From: Hyphomicrobiales bacterium
GTDB lineage: Bacteria; Pseudomonadota; Alphaproteobacteria; Rhizobiales; Rhizobiaceae
Direction of reading: 5' to 3'
DNA: 64,000 bases
Assembly: GCA_900469965.1 (NCBI GenBank)
Contig: UBZP01000014.1
Location: 139,154 to 203,153, forward strand
Under the pieces are notes generated by a model. That model saw nothing but the letters and a program-made list of their open reading frames with translations. It had not been told where the DNA came from and made no database searches. Shown here piece by piece: positions 61,380-64,000 of the stretch (position 1 is its first letter; each line of letters begins with the position of its first letter). The position numbers and the translations under genes were made by a program.

Positions 61380-63187
61380 TCGAACTCATTGCAGACAACC
61401 TCGCGCCGATCATGTTCGCCTCGCTGATCGTGTTCCTGCTGCTCGGCTATCCGGTGGCATTCGCGCTGGCGGCGAACGGCTTGCTCTTCTTCGTCATCGG
61501 CGTCGAACTCGCGCCGTTCTCCGAGACCATCAACCTGTCATGGCCGCTTCTGAACGCCATGCCGGAACGGCTGTGGGGGGTGATGTCGAACGACACGCTC
61601 CTGGCCATCCCCTTCTTCACTTTCATGGGGATCGTGCTTGAGCGGTCCGGCATGGCCGAGGACCTGCTGGACACGATCGGCCAGCTGTTCGGACCGATCC
61701 GCGGCGGTCTCGCCTATGCGGTCATCTTCGTCGGCGCGCTGCTCGCGGCGACGACCGGCGTGGTGGCGGCATCCGTCATCGCCATGGGGCTGATCTCGCT
61801 GCCGATCATGCTGCGCTACGGCTATGACCGCTCCATCGCTTCGGGCGTCATCGCCGCCTCCGGCACGCTCGCCCAGATCATCCCGCCCTCGCTCGTCCTG
61901 ATCGTCCTTGCCGACCAGCTCGGCCGCTCGGTCGGCGACATGTATGCCGGCGCGCTAGTCCCGGGCCTGGTGCTGACCGGGCTCTACATGCTCTACATCC
62001 TGCTGATGACCTTCCTGAAGCGGGATTCCATGCCGGCGCTGCCGCCGGAGGCCCGCTCGCTCGGCTCCGGGGTGACCTCACTCCTGATCGCGCTCCTGGT
62101 CGCGGCCGGCATCGCCTATGCGGCCCATGTCTATCTCTCCCCGACCCAGGGCGAGAACGCCGACATTCTCGGCGCCACCGTCGGCGTCGCCTTCATCTAT
62201 GTCGTGGCCCTGCTCGACCGGAACCTGAAGATCAACGCCATGTCCAGGCTGGCCCAGCAGGTGATCATCGTGCTGATCCCGCCGCTGGCGCTGATCTTCC
62301 TCGTGCTCGGCACCATCTTCCTCGGCATCGCGACGCCGACGGAAGGCGGGGCGATGGGCGCCGTCGGCGCGCTGATCATGGCGGCGGCGAAAGGTCGCCT
62401 CAATCTCGACGTGATCCGTTCGGCGCTGACCTCGACCACCCGGCTGTCGGCCTTCGTGCTGTTCATCCTGATCGGCGCCCGCGTGTTCTCGCTCACGTTC
62501 TACGGCGTGAACGGCCATCTGTGGGTTGAGCACCTGCTGGTTTCCATGCCGGGCGGCGAGACGGGCTTCCTGATCACGGTGAACGTGCTGGTCTTCTTCC
62601 TGGCGTTCTTCCTCGACTTCTTCGAGCTCGCCTTCATCATCGTGCCGCTGCTGGCGCCGGCCGCCGACAAGCTCGGCATCGACCTGATCTGGTTCGGCGT
62701 GCTGCTCGGCATCAACATGCAGACGAGCTTCATGCATCCGCCCTTCGGCTTCGCGCTGTTCTACCTGCGTTCGGTGGCCGCCCGCGTGCCCTATCTCGAC
62801 AAGGTGACGGGCAAGATGACGGCGCCGGTGACCACGGGCCAGATCTACTGGGGTGCGGTGCCCTTCGTCGGCATCCAGATCATCATGGTGGCGCTGACGA
62901 TCATGTTCCCGCAGATGGTCATGCACTACAAGGGCGATGCCGGGGCGGTCGATCCCTCGACGATCAAGATCGAGGTGCCGGGCTTCGGCGGGCAGGGCGG
63001 CGGTCTCGGCCTGCCGGACAACGGCGGCGGCCTCGGCCTGCCCGGCGGCCTGCAGCTTCCGGGCGGCAATCCGCTCGAGCAACCGCCCGCGGCCCCGGAA
63101 GGGGGCCAGCAGAACGGTGGAACCGGCGCCCAGCCGCAGCCCGCGCCGCCGGCCAACGACCTCAGCCAGCCGCCGTCGTTCAACTGA
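61376..63187 (+). CDS. TRAP transporter large permease (DctM type)
   Basis: The 603-residue protein has about 14 hydrophobic helices and the DctM motifs NDTLLAIPFFTFMG, IIPPSLVLIV and LGIATPTEGGAMGA. It drives sodium-coupled uptake of an organic acid or similar solute presented by a periplasmic binding protein. Compared with the ~430-residue DctM it is longer, with extra helices in the middle (about 230-300). After about residue 520 an 83-residue hydrophilic Gly/Pro/Gln-rich tail follows. The substrate cannot be told without the binding protein. Confidence 0.93.
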   Translation: MIELIADNLAPIMFASLIVFLLLGYPVAFALAANGLLFFVIGVELAPFSETINLSWPLLNAMPERLWGVMSNDTLLAIPFFTFMGIVLERSGMAEDLLDTIGQLFGPIRGGLAYAVIFVGALLAATTGVVAASVIAMGLISLPIMLRYGYDRSIASGVIAASGTLAQIIPPSLVLIVLADQLGRSVGDMYAGALVPGLVLTGLYMLYILLMTFLKRDSMPALPPEARSLGSGVTSLLIALLVAAGIAYAAHVYLSPTQGENADILGATVGVAFIYVVALLDRNLKINAMSRLAQQVIIVLIPPLALIFLVLGTIFLGIATPTEGGAMGAVGALIMAAAKGRLNLDVIRSALTSTTRLSAFVLFILIGARVFSLTFYGVNGHLWVEHLLVSMPGGETGFLITVNVLVFFLAFFLDFFELAFIIVPLLAPAADKLGIDLIWFGVLLGINMQTSFMHPPFGFALFYLRSVAARVPYLDKVTGKMTAPVTTGQIYWGAVPFVGIQIIMVALTIMFPQMVMHYKGDAGAVDPSTIKIEVPGFGGQGGGLGLPDNGGGLGLPGGLQLPGGNPLEQPPAAPEGGQQNGGTGAQPQPAPPANDLSQPPSFN

Positions 63188-63212
63188 CGGTGTGTCACGG
63201 AAAACCTGCAGC

Positions 63213-63232
63213 GGGCCGGCGAAAGCCGGCCC
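63213..63232 (+). terminator. Hairpin after the TRAP permease operon
   Basis: GGGCCGGC and GCCGGCCC form a perfect 8-bp stem closed by a GAAA tetraloop, 26 bases past the dctM-type stop codon. The stretch CGTCGCGTTT follows, so the T-tract is short. Confidence 0.6.
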
Positions 63233-63370
63233 GTCGCGTTTGGAGCGCGGCGCAGCCGCCGCCCATCCGGAAAACGGGGCGCCGACCCCGCGTTGCCAAA
63301 CGCTCCCGAATAGCCGAAGCTTGCGGCGATCGACGGCCGCCGGGGACCGTCAGCCGGAACGTTGTGGGAC

Positions 63371-64000
63371 ATGACGACAGCGAGCCCCATGGGGTCTGCC
63401 AGACACGGCCATGCCGGCATCTGCCGGGGCTGCTGGGACCAGATGCACGTGCCGATCCCGATCCGCGGCCCGCTGTCGCTGCCGTTCCGCGCCTTCGGCA
63501 TCACCCGCAGCAAGATGAACCCGAACATCTGCACGATCTGCGAACGCTCGTTCCGCTATGTCAAGAAACAGCGGCATGTCACCGTGCCTGCAACCATCCT
63601 GTTCGCCGACATCAGGGGGGTCACGGCCCTGTCCGAGCGGATCGACGCCATCCGGCTGAGCGCGATCGTCAGCCTGTTCCAGGACCGCTGCGCGCAGGCG
63701 ATCTGGACGCATGACGGCATCGTCAACAAGCAGATGGGCGACGGCCTGATGGCGATCTTCAATTTCCCCATCACCGCCACCGACCATGCTGGCGCCGCGA
63801 TCAACGCGGCGCTCGACCTCCAGCGGCTGTGTGCGGCCGCGTTCGAGGATCTGCGCTCGAGCTTGGATGGGCTGCCGGCACATACGCTGGGCGTCGGCGT
63901 CGGCATCCATACGGGCGACGTCGAGATCGGCGAGTTCTCCAGCTTCCGCAGCGACTTCACCGCGATCGGCGGCGCCGTCAACCTGGCGGCGCGGCTCGAG
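63371..64000 (+). CDS. Class III adenylate/guanylate cyclase, cut by window end
   Basis: The open frame from the ATG at 63371 runs off the window after 210 residues. An N-terminal CRGC (Cys18, Cys21) and CTIC (Cys54, Cys57) arrangement looks like a zinc-binding module with MHVPIPIRGPLSLPFRAFGI between. A class III cyclase catalytic domain begins near residue 73, with metal-binding Asp80 (FADIRGVT) and Asp124 (MGDGLMAIF), then GIHTGDVEIGEF and FTAIGGAVNLAARLE. It would make cAMP or cGMP in the cytoplasm. The C-terminal part is outside the window. Confidence 0.88.
   Translation, partial: MTTASPMGSARHGHAGICRGCWDQMHVPIPIRGPLSLPFRAFGITRSKMNPNICTICERSFRYVKKQRHVTVPATILFADIRGVTALSERIDAIRLSAIVSLFQDRCAQAIWTHDGIVNKQMGDGLMAIFNFPITATDHAGAAINAALDLQRLCAAAFEDLRSSLDGLPAHTLGVGVGIHTGDVEIGEFSSFRSDFTAIGGAVNLAARLE

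Overview
The window is a G+C-rich chromosomal segment from an alphaproteobacterium, almost certainly a member of Hyphomicrobiales close to Rhizobiaceae. The call rests on gene order and family types: fabD-fabG-acpP-fabF-mltG-yicC-gmk, rsmA-pdxA-SurA-like-lptD-lptG-lptF facing pepA-holC, rpsF-rpsR-DUF2232-rplI-(cfa)-dnaB, alr-radA-cvpA-purF, and psd-pssA. I did not try to name the genus. No rRNA, tRNA, CRISPR array, transposase or integrase gene was seen.

Layout. 0-7.3 kb: an aspartate/glutamate-racemase-like gene divergent from an Lrp/AsnC regulator, the phosphatidylethanolamine pathway (psd, pssA), then a MarR-EmrB-EmrA multidrug efflux operon. 7.4-14.5 kb (minus strand): alr, a parDE toxin-antitoxin pair, radA, cvpA, purF, an SDR oxidoreductase and a conserved hypothetical gene. 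14.6-28 kb: a respiratory and nitric-oxide block lying between alr and dnaB, which I expect to be neighbours in relatives. It holds an NsrR-type iron-sulfur regulator, a divergent globin, a DUF1971-truncated-haemoglobin fusion, a cbb3 oxidase operon (ccoNOQP, a small membrane protein, DUF2189, ccoI, ccoS), a Tat-exported isochorismatase-fold hydrolase, and an Aer-type PAS protein with a diflavin reductase. 28-34 kb (minus): dnaB, cfa, rplI, DUF2232, rpsR, rpsF. 34.3-39.5 kb: accessory genes (peroxidase-cyclooxygenase haem peroxidase, aldo-keto reductase, TPR membrane protein). 39.6-46.4 kb: fatty-acid synthesis, mltG, yicC, gmk. 46.5-57.2 kb: lipid methyltransferase-like gene, rsmA, pdxA and LPS-export genes on the minus strand, with pepA-holC on the plus strand. 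57.2-64 kb: a DMT exporter divergent from a MocR regulator, a galactose dehydrogenase-like gene, a TRAP permease pair and a class III cyclase cut by the window end.

The most interesting part is 15.3-27.8 kb. Four promoter regions carry AT-rich 23-bp sites resembling the NsrR palindrome, three of them sharing AAGATATAT. They lie upstream of ccoN, of the exported hydrolase, of the PAS-reductase operon, and between nsrR and the globin genes, where a perfect FNR/FixK-type box abuts the site. I infer one NO/low-oxygen regulon in which a single-domain haemoglobin and a separate diflavin reductase could act together like a split flavohaemoglobin, beside a high-affinity oxidase. Function and regulation are inferred from sequence and context only.
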